Below are positions 45,727 through 56,017 of a DNA stretch of 64,000 nucleotides, piece by piece. Origin of the DNA: Gramella sp. KN1008 (GTDB taxonomy: Bacteria; Bacteroidota; Bacteroidia; Flavobacteriales; Flavobacteriaceae); assembly GCF_004332155.1 (NCBI RefSeq), contig NZ_SJDV01000001.1, forward strand, positions 310,001 to 374,000, in the 5' to 3' direction. The position numbers were made by a program, and so were the translations under genes. Position 1 is the stretch's first letter, and each line of letters starts with the position of its first letter. The notes under the pieces are model-generated. The model was not told the origin of the DNA and searched no databases. It saw only the letters and a list, made by a program, of their open reading frames with translations.

Positions 45727-46926
45727 ATGACCGTATTTTTAGTAATAATAGTACTAGCACTTCTGGCCGTTACGGGCTGGCAGATCTCTAAGATCTTTGA
45801 TTTATCAAAGAGACCTGATGCTGATACCTCACAAATAGCGAACGATAAGGATAACCGTTTGAATGGTATTCTTATGCTTGCCTTTGTTATATTCCTGTAT
45901 GTAATCACTATTTACTGTTTTTGGGAATATGGAAGATTCTACCTTCCGGAAGCGGCATCTGAGCATGGAAGCGAATATGATACCCTGATGTTTGTATCTA
46001 TAGCGATCATTATGGTCGTACAGGTGATCACACAGGGACTGCTTCATTTCTTCGCTTACAAATACAAAGGAGAAAAAACTAAAAAGGCATTGTTCTATGC
46101 CGATAATGATAAACTGGAGTTCATTTGGACCATCATTCCTGTAATCACCCTTGCCGGACTGATTATCTACGGACTTTTCACCTGGAGTGATATTATGAAT
46201 GTGAATACCGAAGAAGATCCTATGATCGTGGAGGTTTACGCGTACCAGTTTGCATGGAGAGCGAGATATGCAGGTGAAGATAATACACTTGGTAAAGCCA
46301 ATGTTCGTTTTATCGAAGGTGTGAATCAGCTTGGGGTTGATGAATCCGATTCTTACGGAAAGGATGACAAGATCGTTACCGAGCTTCATTTACCGGTTAA
46401 TAAACCTGTTTTATTCAAATTCCGTTCGCAGGATGTACTGCATTCAGCTTATTTCCCCTTCTTCAGGGCTCAGATGAATGTTGTTCCCGGAATGATCACT
46501 CAGTTTGGGTTCACTCCAACCATCACTTCAGAAGAAATGAGACAGAGTGAATATATGGTGGAGAAAGTAAAGAGCGTGAACGAAGAGAGAAATGAAAGAA
46601 ACGAAGTTTTACAGGCTCAGGGAGAACCAACCCTTGATCCTTATGAGTTCGAATATTTCCTTCTATGTAATAAGATCTGCGGACAGGCTCACTACAATAT
46701 GCAGATGAAGATCGTTGTGGAGTCTGAAGAAGATTTCAACGCATGGCTTGAAGAGCAGCCTACCTTTGGAAGTGTAATGGCAGACCAGAGTCAGGATGCC
46801 GATCGTCCCGAAGATAGCAGTGGAAGCGAAGATCCGGCTTCAGAAGAAGATGCGGAAGGTGAGGATAATACCAACAACCAGTCACAGGAGAGTGATGCAG
46901 TGGCTGTAGTAGAAAACAATAACTAA
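45727..46926 (+). CDS. ctaC: Cytochrome c oxidase subunit II
   Basis: A 399-residue subunit with three hydrophobic segments: an N-terminal one (about 1-20), then about 47-65 and a helix near 135-155. The CuA centre is complete: His239 (HSAYFPFF), Cys314 and Cys318 (CNKICG), His322 and Met325. No haem c domain is fused. The C-terminal 55 residues are acidic and disordered. It receives electrons from a cytochrome c or directly from ActE. Confidence 0.95.
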   Translation: MTVFLVIIVLALLAVTGWQISKIFDLSKRPDADTSQIANDKDNRLNGILMLAFVIFLYVITIYCFWEYGRFYLPEAASEHGSEYDTLMFVSIAIIMVVQVITQGLLHFFAYKYKGEKTKKALFYADNDKLEFIWTIIPVITLAGLIIYGLFTWSDIMNVNTEEDPMIVEVYAYQFAWRARYAGEDNTLGKANVRFIEGVNQLGVDESDSYGKDDKIVTELHLPVNKPVLFKFRSQDVLHSAYFPFFRAQMNVVPGMITQFGFTPTITSEEMRQSEYMVEKVKSVNEERNERNEVLQAQGEPTLDPYEFEYFLLCNKICGQAHYNMQMKIVVESEEDFNAWLEEQPTFGSVMADQSQDADRPEDSSGSEDPASEEDAEGEDNTNNQSQESDAVAVVENNN

Positions 46927-46948
46927 GATTAAGATAAAGAATTAGAGT

Positions 46949-48769
46949 ATGTCAGCAATTGCAAATGCACCGGCACACGATCATCACGATGATCACGGAC
47001 ATCATCATAAAGAGACTTTTATAACGAAGTATATTTTTAGTCAGGACCATAAGATGATTGCCAAGCAATATCTTATCACCGGGCTTATAATGGGGATCAT
47101 TGGTATCGCAATGTCGATCCTGTTTCGTATCCAGCTTGCCTGGCCTGAACAGTCTTTCTGGATCTTTGAAGCCCTTCTAGGGAAATGGGCTCCGGATGGA
47201 GTAATGACGCCAAGTATCTACCTGGCACTGGTTACCATTCACGGTACCATCATGGTATTCTTTGTACTTACTGCCGGGCTAAGTGGTACTTTTAGTAACC
47301 TGCTTATTCCATTGCAGATCGGTGCACGGGATATGGCCTCCGGATTCCTGAACATGGTTTCTTACTGGCTGTTCTTCCTTTCCAGTGTTATAATGATTAG
47401 CTCACTTTTTGTAGAGGCAGGACCCGCATCGGCCGGATGGACAATCTATCCGCCTTTGAGTGCATTGCCACAGGCAATTGGAGGATCTGGTATGGGTATG
47501 ACCTTATGGCTGGTATCAATGGCTATCTTTATCGCTTCGTCTTTGCTTGGATCGCTTAACTATATTGTTACTGTAATAAACCTTAGAACAGAAGGAATGT
47601 CTATGACCAGGCTTCCTCTTACTATCTGGGCATTTTTTGTAACTGCTATTATCGGGGTTGTTTCTTTCCCTGTACTACTTTCTGCGGCCTTACTTCTTAT
47701 AATGGACCGTAGTTTTGGAACTTCTTTCTTCCTTAGTGATATCTTTATCCAGGGAGAAGTCTTAAGTCATCAGGGAGGTTCGCCTGTATTGTTCGAGCAC
47801 CTTTTCTGGTTCCTTGGTCACCCTGAAGTATATATCGTGATTTTACCCGCATTGGGTATTACTTCAGAGATCATTGCAACGAATTCGCGTAAACCTATCT
47901 TCGGTTACCGTGCGATGGTTGCTTCGATACTTGCGATCGCTTTCCTTTCTACTATTGTATGGGGACACCATATGTTTGTATCTGGTATGAACCCGTTCCT
48001 TGGATCGGTATTTACATTTACAACATTATTGATCGCGATACCATCGGCTGTAAAAGCATTTAACTATATCACTACATTATGGAAGGGTAATCTCCAGATG
48101 AACCCAGCCATGTTATTTTCAATAGGACTCGTTTCTACCTTTATCACAGGAGGTCTAACGGGTATCATTCTTGGAGATTCTACTCTTGATATTAACGTGC
48201 ATGATACTTACTTCGTGGTTGCTCACTTCCACCTTGTAATGGGTATCTCAGCATTGTACGGTTTATTCGCTGGAGTTTATCATTGGTTCCCAAAGATGTT
48301 TGGAAGGATGTTGAATAAGAATCTGGGGTATGTTCATTTCTGGGTTACCGCAGTAGGCGCCTATGGGATATTCTTTCCAATGCACTTTATCGGGATAGCA
48401 GGACTTCCAAGACGTTATTATACAAACACCGAATTCCCATATTTTGATGATTATGCAGATGTGAACGTAATTATCACTGTTGCAGCTATAATTACTGCAG
48501 CAGTTCAGCTGGTATTCCTTTATAATTTCTTCGCTTCTATCTTCTACGGTAAGAAAGCGGTTCAGAACCCATGGAGGTCTAATACTCTTGAATGGACTAC
48601 TCCGGTGGAGCATATTCACGGAAACTGGCCTGGAGCGATTCCATCGGTTTATCGTTGGGCATACGATTACTCCAAGACCAATGAGGATGGAGAATATGTG
48701 ATAAAAGGTCAGGACTTTGTTCCTCAAACAGTCCCTTTGCAGGATAAAGAGGAAGAGCTTAATCATTAA
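46949..48769 (+). CDS. ctaD: Cytochrome c oxidase subunit I
   Basis: A 606-residue 12-helix haem-copper oxidase core. Haem a His is in HGTIMVF (about 97). GHPEVY (about 290-295) supplies the CuB His with its cross-linked Tyr and the D-channel Glu of A-type oxidases. WGHHMF (about 338-343) holds two CuB His, and HDTYFVVAHFH (about 420-430) the haem a and a3 ligands. The N-terminus is His-rich (HDHHDDHGHHHKE). No subunit III domain is fused and none follows, so it must be encoded elsewhere. Operon end is marked by a terminator. Confidence 0.96.
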   Translation: MSAIANAPAHDHHDDHGHHHKETFITKYIFSQDHKMIAKQYLITGLIMGIIGIAMSILFRIQLAWPEQSFWIFEALLGKWAPDGVMTPSIYLALVTIHGTIMVFFVLTAGLSGTFSNLLIPLQIGARDMASGFLNMVSYWLFFLSSVIMISSLFVEAGPASAGWTIYPPLSALPQAIGGSGMGMTLWLVSMAIFIASSLLGSLNYIVTVINLRTEGMSMTRLPLTIWAFFVTAIIGVVSFPVLLSAALLLIMDRSFGTSFFLSDIFIQGEVLSHQGGSPVLFEHLFWFLGHPEVYIVILPALGITSEIIATNSRKPIFGYRAMVASILAIAFLSTIVWGHHMFVSGMNPFLGSVFTFTTLLIAIPSAVKAFNYITTLWKGNLQMNPAMLFSIGLVSTFITGGLTGIILGDSTLDINVHDTYFVVAHFHLVMGISALYGLFAGVYHWFPKMFGRMLNKNLGYVHFWVTAVGAYGIFFPMHFIGIAGLPRRYYTNTEFPYFDDYADVNVIITVAAIITAAVQLVFLYNFFASIFYGKKAVQNPWRSNTLEWTTPVEHIHGNWPGAIPSVYRWAYDYSKTNEDGEYVIKGQDFVPQTVPLQDKEEELNH

Positions 48770-48797
48770 GCAAGACCTGAAATAACAAATATCGAAG

Positions 48798-48828
48798 AAG
48801 CCTTTTCCACACTGGAAGAGGCTTTTTT
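48798..48828 (+). terminator. Intrinsic terminator of the act-cox operon
   Basis: AAGCCTTTTCC (48798-48808) pairs with GGAAGAGGCTT (48814-48824) with one G-T pair and a 5-nt loop; T6 follows. Confidence 0.88.
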
Positions 48829-48907
48829 AATTATCTTTGATGCGTTCGGTTCAGACTTCAGATTGAATCGATTTTTAGTATATTGACCTGGATAATTTAA
48901 TTGGCAG

Positions 48908-49936
48908 ATGAACGAAAACCTTGATCCTACTGGAGATAATTTTTCATCAGAAGAATTTGACATTGAGAGAGCTTTACGGCCCCTTAGCTTTGATGATTTT
49001 GCGGGACAGGAGCAGGTGCTGGAAAATCTTGAGGTTTTCGTCCAAGCAGCTAATCTAAGGGGGGATGCACTGGACCATACTCTTTTTCATGGCCCGCCCG
49101 GCCTGGGTAAAACAACTTTGGCTCATATTCTTGCTAACGAGTTAAATGTGGGAATCAAGGTGACCTCAGGTCCTGTGTTGGATAAACCTGGAGACCTTGC
49201 TGGCCTGCTTACAAATCTTGAGGAAAGAGATATACTTTTTATCGATGAGATCCATCGGCTTAGTCCTATAGTTGAAGAATACCTTTATTCGGCAATGGAG
49301 GATTACCGGATAGATATCATGATCGAAACCGGTCCCAACGCCCGTACGGTTCAGATTAACCTCAATCCGTTTACACTAATTGGTGCTACTACCAGATCCG
49401 GACTTCTTACTTCTCCTATGAGAGCGAGATTCGGCATTTCCAGCCGACTTCAATATTACACTACAGAGCTGCTTTCCGGTATCGTTGAACGAAGTGCTGA
49501 TATCCTGAAAGTTCCAATTACCAATGAAGCAGCTATTGAAATTGCCGGAAGGAGTAGGGGAACTCCAAGGATCGCCAACGCTTTGTTAAGAAGGGTAAGG
49601 GATTTTGCACAGATCAAAGGCAATGGTAAAATAGATATTGAAATAGCCAGATTCGGATTGAAAGCATTGAATGTTGATGCTCATGGCCTGGATGAAATGG
49701 ATAATAAGATCCTCGAGACCATTATCGATAAATTCAAGGGTGGACCTGTTGGAATAACAACCCTGGCTACTGCGGTTAGTGAAAGTGCCGAAACCATAGA
49801 AGAAGTCTACGAACCATTTCTTATTCAGCAGGGCTTCATTTACCGTACTCCACGCGGAAGGGAAGTGACCGAACATGCATACAGGCATCTTGGGCGTATA
49901 AAGGGGAATAGCCAGGGCGGACTTTTTGATCAATAA
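48908..49936 (+). CDS. ruvB: Holliday junction helicase RuvB
   Basis: A 342-residue AAA+ ATPase that drives branch migration with RuvA. Walker [10 protein letters not shown] (about 61-69), Walker [10 protein letters not shown] (about 110-118), GATTRSGLL (sensor 1, about 159-167) and a C-terminal winged-helix part with [17 protein letters not shown] (about 302-318) are all intact. ruvA lies about 7 kb downstream, separate as in other Bacteroidota. Confidence 0.97.
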   Translation: MNENLDPTGDNFSSEEFDIERALRPLSFDDFAGQEQVLENLEVFVQAANLRGDALDHTLFHGPPGLGKTTLAHILANELNVGIKVTSGPVLDKPGDLAGLLTNLEERDILFIDEIHRLSPIVEEYLYSAMEDYRIDIMIETGPNARTVQINLNPFTLIGATTRSGLLTSPMRARFGISSRLQYYTTELLSGIVERSADILKVPITNEAAIEIAGRSRGTPRIANALLRRVRDFAQIKGNGKIDIEIARFGLKALNVDAHGLDEMDNKILETIIDKFKGGPVGITTLATAVSESAETIEEVYEPFLIQQGFIYRTPRGREVTEHAYRHLGRIKGNSQGGLFDQ

Positions 49937-49945
49937 TCCTAATTT

Positions 49946-51274
49946 ATGAGCGACTCTAAAAACATCCCGGAAGTTTCACTAATTCGGTTTTTGAGGCATT
50001 CTACTAATATTGTTAAGAATCCGCTGCCTTTTCATCATAGGAACTTTGAAACCAAAGGTGATACCTTCAGGTTGAATATAGGATTTGCCAATTCGGTTAT
50101 CTTTTCCAGAGATGCGGGTTTACTGGAATATGTTCTTCAGAAGAATCAGCGCAACTATACAAAAACCGAAATACAAACAAAGGATCTATCGAAATATGTC
50201 GGGCACGGATTGCTCACTTCGGAAGGAGAACACTGGAAGAAGCAGCGTAAACTCATTCAACCTGCATTTCATAAGAAGCAATTACAAAATCTTCTTGGAA
50301 GTATTCGAACAGCCATTCTTGCTGAATTTGAGAAGATTGAGGCAGGAAAGGCCATCGATATTTTTCCCATTTTCAATGACCTGGCATTCCAGGTTGTTGT
50401 TAAGTCGCTTTTCAGTTCGGCAGCTAGTCAGGAAGACATCAACAGGTTACAGTATATAACTGAAGCAGCCCAGAAAATGCTGGTGAGGGAACTCAGGCAG
50501 CCCTACTTGAGATGGTGGTTCAGGGCCAGCGGGAAGATCGATAAATACCTGGAACTTACTGCCGAATCTAGACGAATTTTAAAAGGGATCGTGAATGAAC
50601 GAAAAGCAAGCTCAAAAAGATATGGCGATCTTCTGGATATGCTGCTGGAGGCTAAATATGACGATGGTAGTTTTATGGATGACGAGCAGCTTATAGACGA
50701 GATCCTGATCCTGTTCGTAGCCGGCCATGAAACAACATCAAATGCACTGAGTTTTATAAGTCAGTTGCTTGCCCATCATCCGGAATGGCAACAACGAATT
50801 CTGGGAGAATGTAATTCGAATAAGGCTAAAGAATTGATGGAGATAGTAACTTCTTCGCCAATCGCACAACAAGTAATTGAAGAAGGGATGCGGCTATATC
50901 CGCCGGCCTATTTTATTGATCGGGTAAACCTGGAGCAGGATGAATTCCAGGGAATGCAATTCGAGCCAGGCTCAAACCTCCTTTTTTCGGTCTATGAGAT
51001 TCATCGTCACCCAGAGCTTTGGGACGCTCCTGATGAATTTAAACCAGAACGATTTAAAGATGGCGGCAGGCAGTATTCTTCACAATACTTCCCATTTGGA
51101 GCGGGCCCGCGTAAATGTATAGGGAATAATTTTGCGATGTTCGAAATGATCATAGCGGTGCAGGAGCTAATTCTTCGTTATAAGATCCTGCCGGTATCTT
51201 CAGAAATAGAGCTTAAACCACTAATTACCTTAAAACCAAACAATGCAGTGCTGAGGTTTCAGGAAAGGGAGTAG
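49946..51274 (+). CDS. Cytochrome P450
   Basis: A 442-residue soluble haem monooxygenase without membrane anchor. The I-helix AGHETTSNAL (about 258-267), the ExxR motif EGMR (about 312-315), FKPERF (about 368) and the haem loop FPFGAGPRKCIG with its Cys near 391 are canonical. The substrate cannot be predicted; no redox-partner gene sits beside it. It begins 9 bp after ruvB and may be cotranscribed. Confidence 0.94.
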   Translation: MSDSKNIPEVSLIRFLRHSTNIVKNPLPFHHRNFETKGDTFRLNIGFANSVIFSRDAGLLEYVLQKNQRNYTKTEIQTKDLSKYVGHGLLTSEGEHWKKQRKLIQPAFHKKQLQNLLGSIRTAILAEFEKIEAGKAIDIFPIFNDLAFQVVVKSLFSSAASQEDINRLQYITEAAQKMLVRELRQPYLRWWFRASGKIDKYLELTAESRRILKGIVNERKASSKRYGDLLDMLLEAKYDDGSFMDDEQLIDEILILFVAGHETTSNALSFISQLLAHHPEWQQRILGECNSNKAKELMEIVTSSPIAQQVIEEGMRLYPPAYFIDRVNLEQDEFQGMQFEPGSNLLFSVYEIHRHPELWDAPDEFKPERFKDGGRQYSSQYFPFGAGPRKCIGNNFAMFEMIIAVQELILRYKILPVSSEIELKPLITLKPNNAVLRFQERE

Positions 51275-51535
51275 AGAATTTATCTTGCCTGGGAAATTGA
51301 GTGCTTTCCTATATTTATCTTTTAATCGATTATTACATTCTGTGCGTAGTGCTGGTATCACGTTCACATAAAATTCCGCCCTTATCGATATTCCCTGATT
51401 GTATCCATCGCCTAGCTGGTATTCTAACTGTAAACCTTTTATTATAAAAACAATATTAACTTCTTTTATAGTTAGAAGATAACGCATGAACCTCTTGCTC
51501 CGCTTAATCCAGATAAAAAATATTAGATTTGAGCC
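51275..51535. other. 261-bp spacer with only a promoter box
   Basis: No gene could be supported on either strand. A -7 box, TAGATTTG, lies at 51524-51531 immediately before queG. The rest shows no repeat or strong hairpin. Confidence 0.6.
51524..51531 (+). promoter_or_regulatory. Candidate -7 box directly abutting queG
   Basis: TAGATTTG matches TAnnTTTG and ends 4 nt before the GTG start. If used, transcription would begin at or next to the start codon, giving a leaderless mRNA. Confidence 0.35.
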
Positions 51536-52459
51536 GTGGATAATAAACGGCACTATACAGACTTAATAAAAAGCGAAGCCAAACGCCTTGGATTTCTTTC
51601 CTGTGGCATTTCCAAAGCTGAATTCCTTGAAGAAGAAGCTCCCCGACTCGAAAAATGGCTTGAGCAAAACAGGCATGGCGAAATGCGCTACATGGAAAAT
51701 TATTTCGATAAGCGCCTGGACCCTACCAAACTGGTGCCCGGATCTAAAAGCGTTATCTCTCTTTTGTTCAATTATTATCCTCACGAATTTCAGAATAAGG
51801 ATTCCTATAAGATCAGTAAATATGCTTACGGGAGGGATTATCATTTTGTGGTCAAGGATAAGTTGAAGCAGCTACTTTCTGGCCTTCAGGAAGAAATTGG
51901 AGAATTTCATGGTCGTGCTTTTGTAGATTCAGCCCCGGTTCTGGATAAGGCCTGGGCAGCTAAAAGCGGACTTGGCTGGATAGGAAAAAATTCGAATTTG
52001 CTTACAAAGCAAACCGGGAGTTTTTATTTCATTGCCGAACTTATAGTGGATCTCGAGCTGGAATATGACACTCCGGTAACGGATCATTGCGGAAGCTGTA
52101 CCGCCTGTATCGATGCCTGTCCAACCAACGCAATCTATGAGCCTTATAAGGTAGATGGCAGCAAATGCATTTCTTATTTTACAATCGAACTAAAGGATGA
52201 ATTGCCGGATTCCTATAAAAACAGTTTTGATGACTGGATGTTTGGATGTGATGTGTGTCAGGACGTGTGTCCATGGAACCGTTTTTCCAAACCGCATAAT
52301 GAGCCACTTTTTAATCCACATCCATCCCTGCTTGAATATGAAAAGTCAGATTGGGAAGAGATCACCCGTGAAACTTTCAATGAGATCTTTAGGAAATCTG
52401 CTGTTAAAAGGACTAAATATGAAGGGCTTAAGAGGAATATTGCTTTCCTGAAACACTGA
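51536..52459 (+). CDS. queG: Epoxyqueuosine reductase QueG
   Basis: A 307-residue cobalamin- and FeS-dependent enzyme for the last step of queuosine synthesis in tRNA. The N-terminal cobalamin-binding DUF1730 part ([20 protein letters not shown], about 19-38) and [11 protein letters not shown] (about 146-156) are followed by two ferredoxin motifs, [12 protein letters not shown] (about 185-196) and [11 protein letters not shown] (about 239-249). Start is GTG at 51536, supported by the conserved [11 protein letters not shown] near the N-terminus. Stand-alone gene. Confidence 0.95.
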   Translation: MDNKRHYTDLIKSEAKRLGFLSCGISKAEFLEEEAPRLEKWLEQNRHGEMRYMENYFDKRLDPTKLVPGSKSVISLLFNYYPHEFQNKDSYKISKYAYGRDYHFVVKDKLKQLLSGLQEEIGEFHGRAFVDSAPVLDKAWAAKSGLGWIGKNSNLLTKQTGSFYFIAELIVDLELEYDTPVTDHCGSCTACIDACPTNAIYEPYKVDGSKCISYFTIELKDELPDSYKNSFDDWMFGCDVCQDVCPWNRFSKPHNEPLFNPHPSLLEYEKSDWEEITRETFNEIFRKSAVKRTKYEGLKRNIAFLKH

Positions 52460-52527
52460 TTTTCATAGTTTTTCCAAAAGCGGTGTAATAAACGGTCTTT
52501 TCTGTCACTAACCAGATAAAAGAAGAT

Positions 52528-53022
52528 TTGAGTAAAGATTTCTATAAACAGTTCATTTTGCCCTATGCCGGTATCATTATTAAAATATGTAGAGCATACA
52601 CCGATACAGAAGAAGACTTTCAGGATTATTACCAGGAGATCTGTCTGCAATTATGGAGAAGTAGAAAAAACTTCAAAGGGGATTCTAAGTGGTCTACCTG
52701 GGTATATCGAATTTCTTTGAATGTCTGTTTATCCTTGCTAAGGAAGGATAAAAAAATAAATAAAAATAAGGTTGAGTTGGTTGATGTCGTATCAACCGGG
52801 CAGCAGCAAGAAAGTGTCTTTAGTAATGAATCCATGAAATTACTATATCTGGCGATCAAACAACTTTCAGCAACAGACAGGGCTATTATACTATTATATC
52901 TGGAAGAAAAATCTTATCAGGAAATTGCCCATATAATGGGCTTATCATCAAATAATATAGGCGTTAGAATTGCTCGAATTAAGAAAAAACTAAAAAAATT
53001 ACTCGATGGAAAGATCTATTGA
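52528..53022 (+). CDS. ECF-type RNA polymerase sigma factor
   Basis: A 164-residue sigma-70 family protein with region 2 (about 15-80: TEEDFQDYYQEICLQLWRSR, KWSTWVYRISLNVCLS) and region 4 (about 107-158: LSATDRAIILLYLEEKSYQE, then an HTH). No region 3, as in ECF sigmas. Start is TTG at 52528. It overlaps the membrane-protein gene by 17 bp, suggesting a sigma/anti-sigma-like pair. Targets are unknown. Confidence 0.9.
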   Translation: MSKDFYKQFILPYAGIIIKICRAYTDTEEDFQDYYQEICLQLWRSRKNFKGDSKWSTWVYRISLNVCLSLLRKDKKINKNKVELVDVVSTGQQQESVFSNESMKLLYLAIKQLSATDRAIILLYLEEKSYQEIAHIMGLSSNNIGVRIARIKKKLKKLLDGKIY

Positions 53023-53623
53023 AAACATATGGAAAGAGGACTTTGATTCAGAAAAAAGCTTTAAAGTACCCGTAGTGAGAAATTTATATGATCGCAAGTC
53101 TAAAATGCTTATTGAAAGGATTAGATCCACTTCAAAGAAAGATAATATTAGCCTGATTCCGATAGCGGTAGTTTTTGCCGTAGGATTTATTCTTATGGGG
53201 CAATTTATCTTAGGTATCTATTTTGGAATGATATTCATGTTACTATTCTTTCTGAACAGAAGAAAGCTTAGGCAACTCGATGAGTTACGGGTTACTTCAA
53301 ACACTTATAAATATATAGTTGGATACTATTCTCAATTAAAGAATATGCAGCGATATTATACATGGTTACTGGGGATTGGTTTACCAATATTAATCCTGCC
53401 AGCATGCTGGATGTATTTTAAGGATACTCCTATATGGATAAGTTTTCTCGAATTTGAGGTTAGTGTTCAATTACTTATCCTGGTACTGGCGGCTATAAGT
53501 CTGTCTGGTCTTGGAATACTGAGCTATAGGTTGAGCACCCATATTTTGTATTCTAGTCTATTTACCCGTCTAAAGGGAATAATAAGTGATATGGAAGATT
53601 TGGCTGGGAACAGCAGAAGTTGA
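53006..53623 (+). CDS. Membrane protein coupled to ECF sigma, putative regulator
   Basis: Not recognised. This 205-residue protein has a cytoplasmic N-terminus of about 47 residues (IENIWKEDFDSEKSF) and four hydrophobic helices (about 49-66, 68-84, 118-138, 153-172). It lacks the HxxxCxxC zinc anti-sigma motif. The 17-bp overlap with the sigma gene and the charged N-terminus allow a role as membrane anti-sigma factor. That is inference. Confidence 0.6.
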   Translation: MERSIENIWKEDFDSEKSFKVPVVRNLYDRKSKMLIERIRSTSKKDNISLIPIAVVFAVGFILMGQFILGIYFGMIFMLLFFLNRRKLRQLDELRVTSNTYKYIVGYYSQLKNMQRYYTWLLGIGLPILILPACWMYFKDTPIWISFLEFEVSVQLLILVLAAISLSGLGILSYRLSTHILYSSLFTRLKGIISDMEDLAGNSRS

Positions 53624-53693
53624 AACTTCAAATTGGGAAAAATTAGGTTTGAAACTATTTCCTAATTATTTACCTGAAAAAGCTAAAGCTTAC

Positions 53694-53701
53694 TACCTTT
53701 G
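53694..53701 (+). promoter_or_regulatory. -7 promoter box of maeB
   Basis: TACCTTTG matches TAnnTTTG. A start near 53708 would give a leader of about 17 nt before ATG 53725. Confidence 0.55.
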
Positions 53702-53724
53702 TTTGTCAGCCAAATAATTGAATT

Positions 53725-56013
53725 ATGAGTAATACTTCCAGAAAGCGAAGAGAGGCTTTGGTTTATCATGCTAAACCGAAACCAGGAAAAATTCAGATAG
53801 TACCCACCAAAAAATATGCAACTCAACGAGATCTTTCTCTGGCCTATTCACCGGGCGTGGCAGAACCATGTCTGGAAATAGAGAAGGATAAGGAGAATGC
53901 TTATAAGTATACTACCAAGGGCAATCTGGTAGCAGTTATATCAAATGGAACAGCAGTTCTTGGTCTCGGCGATATAGGCCCTGAAGCGTCCAAGCCGGTG
54001 ATGGAAGGAAAAGGTCTTCTCTTCAAGATATTTGCCGATATCGATGTTTTCGATATTGAAGTTGATACCAAAGATGTAGACAAGTTTATAGAAACAGTTA
54101 AAAACATTGCTCCCACTTTTGGAGGGATTAACCTGGAAGATATCAAGGCCCCTGAAGCTTTTGAGATCGAACAACGCTTAAAGGCTGAACTGGATATCCC
54201 TGTTATGCACGATGACCAGCACGGGACGGCTATTATTTCTGCAGCCGCCCTTCTGAATGCCTTGGAACTTGCAAAAAAGAAGATCGAAAAGGTGAAGATC
54301 GTTGTGAGTGGTGCCGGTGCCGCGGCTGTTTCCTGTACCAAGCTGTATAAGGCATTTGGAGCTAAGGCTGAAAATATCGTCATGCTGGATAGTAAAGGCG
54401 TTATTAGAAAGGACCGGGATAATCTTTCAGAAGAAAAGGCCGAATTCGCCACGGCAAGAAAGATCGATACACTGGAGGAGGCAATGAAAAATGCCGATGT
54501 TTTTGTAGGTCTTTCCATAGCGAATATCGTATCTCCCGAAATGCTGAAGACTATGGCTAAGAAACCTATAGTCTTTGCAATGGCGAATCCAAATCCGGAA
54601 ATCGATTATGAACTGGCCATGGAGACCAGGAAGGATATTATCATGGCTACAGGTCGGAGTGATCATCCAAACCAGGTGAACAATGTACTCGGTTTTCCGT
54701 TCATTTTCCGCGGAGCGCTGGATGTACGCGCTACCAAGATCAATGAAGAAATGAAGATGGCAGCGGTAAAAGCTCTGGCCGAGCTTGCCAAGGAAGCGGT
54801 TCCTGAACAGGTGAATATCGCATACGGGGAAACCAAACTTAATTTCGGTCCGGACTATATTATTCCGAAGCCCTTTGATCCGCGGCTTATTGCCAAGGTT
54901 CCTCCGGCTGTAGCCAAAGCGGCTATGGAAAGCGGGGTGGCCAGGCAGAATATTCAGGACTGGGAGAAATATGAAGAGGAACTTCTGGAGCGCATGGGTA
55001 ACGATAACAAGATCACCCGTCTGCTTATTAACCGCGCCAAGACTAATCCAAAACGAGTGGTCTTTGCAGAAGCTGACCATCTTGATGTGCTTAAAGCGGC
55101 ACAGATAGTAAGAGATGAAGGAATTGGTATTCCTATACTTCTTGGTAGAAGGGAAGTGATAAAAGAATTGATGGCCGAGATTGATTTTGAGGAGGATGAT
55201 GTGGCTATTATCGATTCAAAATCTGATGAAGAGGAAGAACACAGAAGGATTTATGCTCAAAAGTACTGGGAAACACGCCATAGAAACGGAGTTACCAAAT
55301 ATGATGCTCAGAAATTAATGCGTGAACGCAACTACTTTGCGGCTATGATGGTAAACACAGGGGATGCCGACGCGCTTCTTTCCGGTTATTCCAGGGCTTA
55401 TCCAACCGTTGTAAAGCCTATGCTGGAACTCATTGGTATGGCCAAAGGGGTTACCCGGGTAGCTGCTACCAATGTGATGAATACCTCTCGCGGCCCATTA
55501 TTCATTAGTGATACTTCAATAAATATAGATCCGCCTGCCAAGGATCTTGCCAAGATTGCGCAGATGACCGCCAGGGTGGTACAGTTGTTCGGGATGGATC
55601 CGGTCATCGCCATGATATCGTATGCCAATTTTGGTTCTTCAAAAGACCCCAAGGCTAAGAAAGTAAAAGAAGCCGTATCCTATCTGCACAGGTTTCATCC
55701 GGAACTGAAAGTAGATGGTGAACTGCAAACAGATTTTGCTTTGAACCGTGAGATGCTTCAGAGCAAGTTTCCTTTCTCGAAACTCGCTGGAAAAAAGGTG
55801 AACACGCTAATTTATCCAGATCTGGATTCGGCAAACAGCACCTATAAACTTATAAAGGAGCTCAATGATGTAGATTCCATAGGGCCTATAATGATGGGAA
55901 TGAATAAACCCGTGCATATTTTACAACTTGGTGCCAGTGTGGAGGAAATGGTGAATATGGCTGCGGTAGCAGTTGTGGATGCTCAGGAAAAGGAAAAAAG
56001 GATTAAAAAATAA
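53725..56013 (+). CDS. maeB: NADP-dependent malic enzyme with phosphotransacetylase-like domain
   Basis: A 762-residue MaeB-type protein that decarboxylates malate to pyruvate with NADPH formation. The malic domain (about 1-160) shows YSPGVAEPCLEI (about 32-43) and HDDQHGTA (about 157-164). The NAD-binding domain follows with SGAGAAAVSC (about 192-201). The C-terminal third (about 430-762) is a phosphate acetyl/butyryltransferase-like domain (PKRVVFAEADHLDVLKAAQI), which in MaeB is regulatory and binds acetyl-CoA. Single transcription unit with its own promoter. Confidence 0.95.
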   Translation: MSNTSRKRREALVYHAKPKPGKIQIVPTKKYATQRDLSLAYSPGVAEPCLEIEKDKENAYKYTTKGNLVAVISNGTAVLGLGDIGPEASKPVMEGKGLLFKIFADIDVFDIEVDTKDVDKFIETVKNIAPTFGGINLEDIKAPEAFEIEQRLKAELDIPVMHDDQHGTAIISAAALLNALELAKKKIEKVKIVVSGAGAAAVSCTKLYKAFGAKAENIVMLDSKGVIRKDRDNLSEEKAEFATARKIDTLEEAMKNADVFVGLSIANIVSPEMLKTMAKKPIVFAMANPNPEIDYELAMETRKDIIMATGRSDHPNQVNNVLGFPFIFRGALDVRATKINEEMKMAAVKALAELAKEAVPEQVNIAYGETKLNFGPDYIIPKPFDPRLIAKVPPAVAKAAMESGVARQNIQDWEKYEEELLERMGNDNKITRLLINRAKTNPKRVVFAEADHLDVLKAAQIVRDEGIGIPILLGRREVIKELMAEIDFEEDDVAIIDSKSDEEEEHRRIYAQKYWETRHRNGVTKYDAQKLMRERNYFAAMMVNTGDADALLSGYSRAYPTVVKPMLELIGMAKGVTRVAATNVMNTSRGPLFISDTSINIDPPAKDLAKIAQMTARVVQLFGMDPVIAMISYANFGSSKDPKAKKVKEAVSYLHRFHPELKVDGELQTDFALNREMLQSKFPFSKLAGKKVNTLIYPDLDSANSTYKLIKELNDVDSIGPIMMGMNKPVHILQLGASVEEMVNMAAVAVVDAQEKEKRIKK

Positions 56014-56017
56014 GCTG

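Noticed and set aside
51230..51553. 107-residue minus-strand frame over the P450-queG spacer
   Set aside because: It overlaps the P450 end and the queG start, has no recognisable features and no promoter box.
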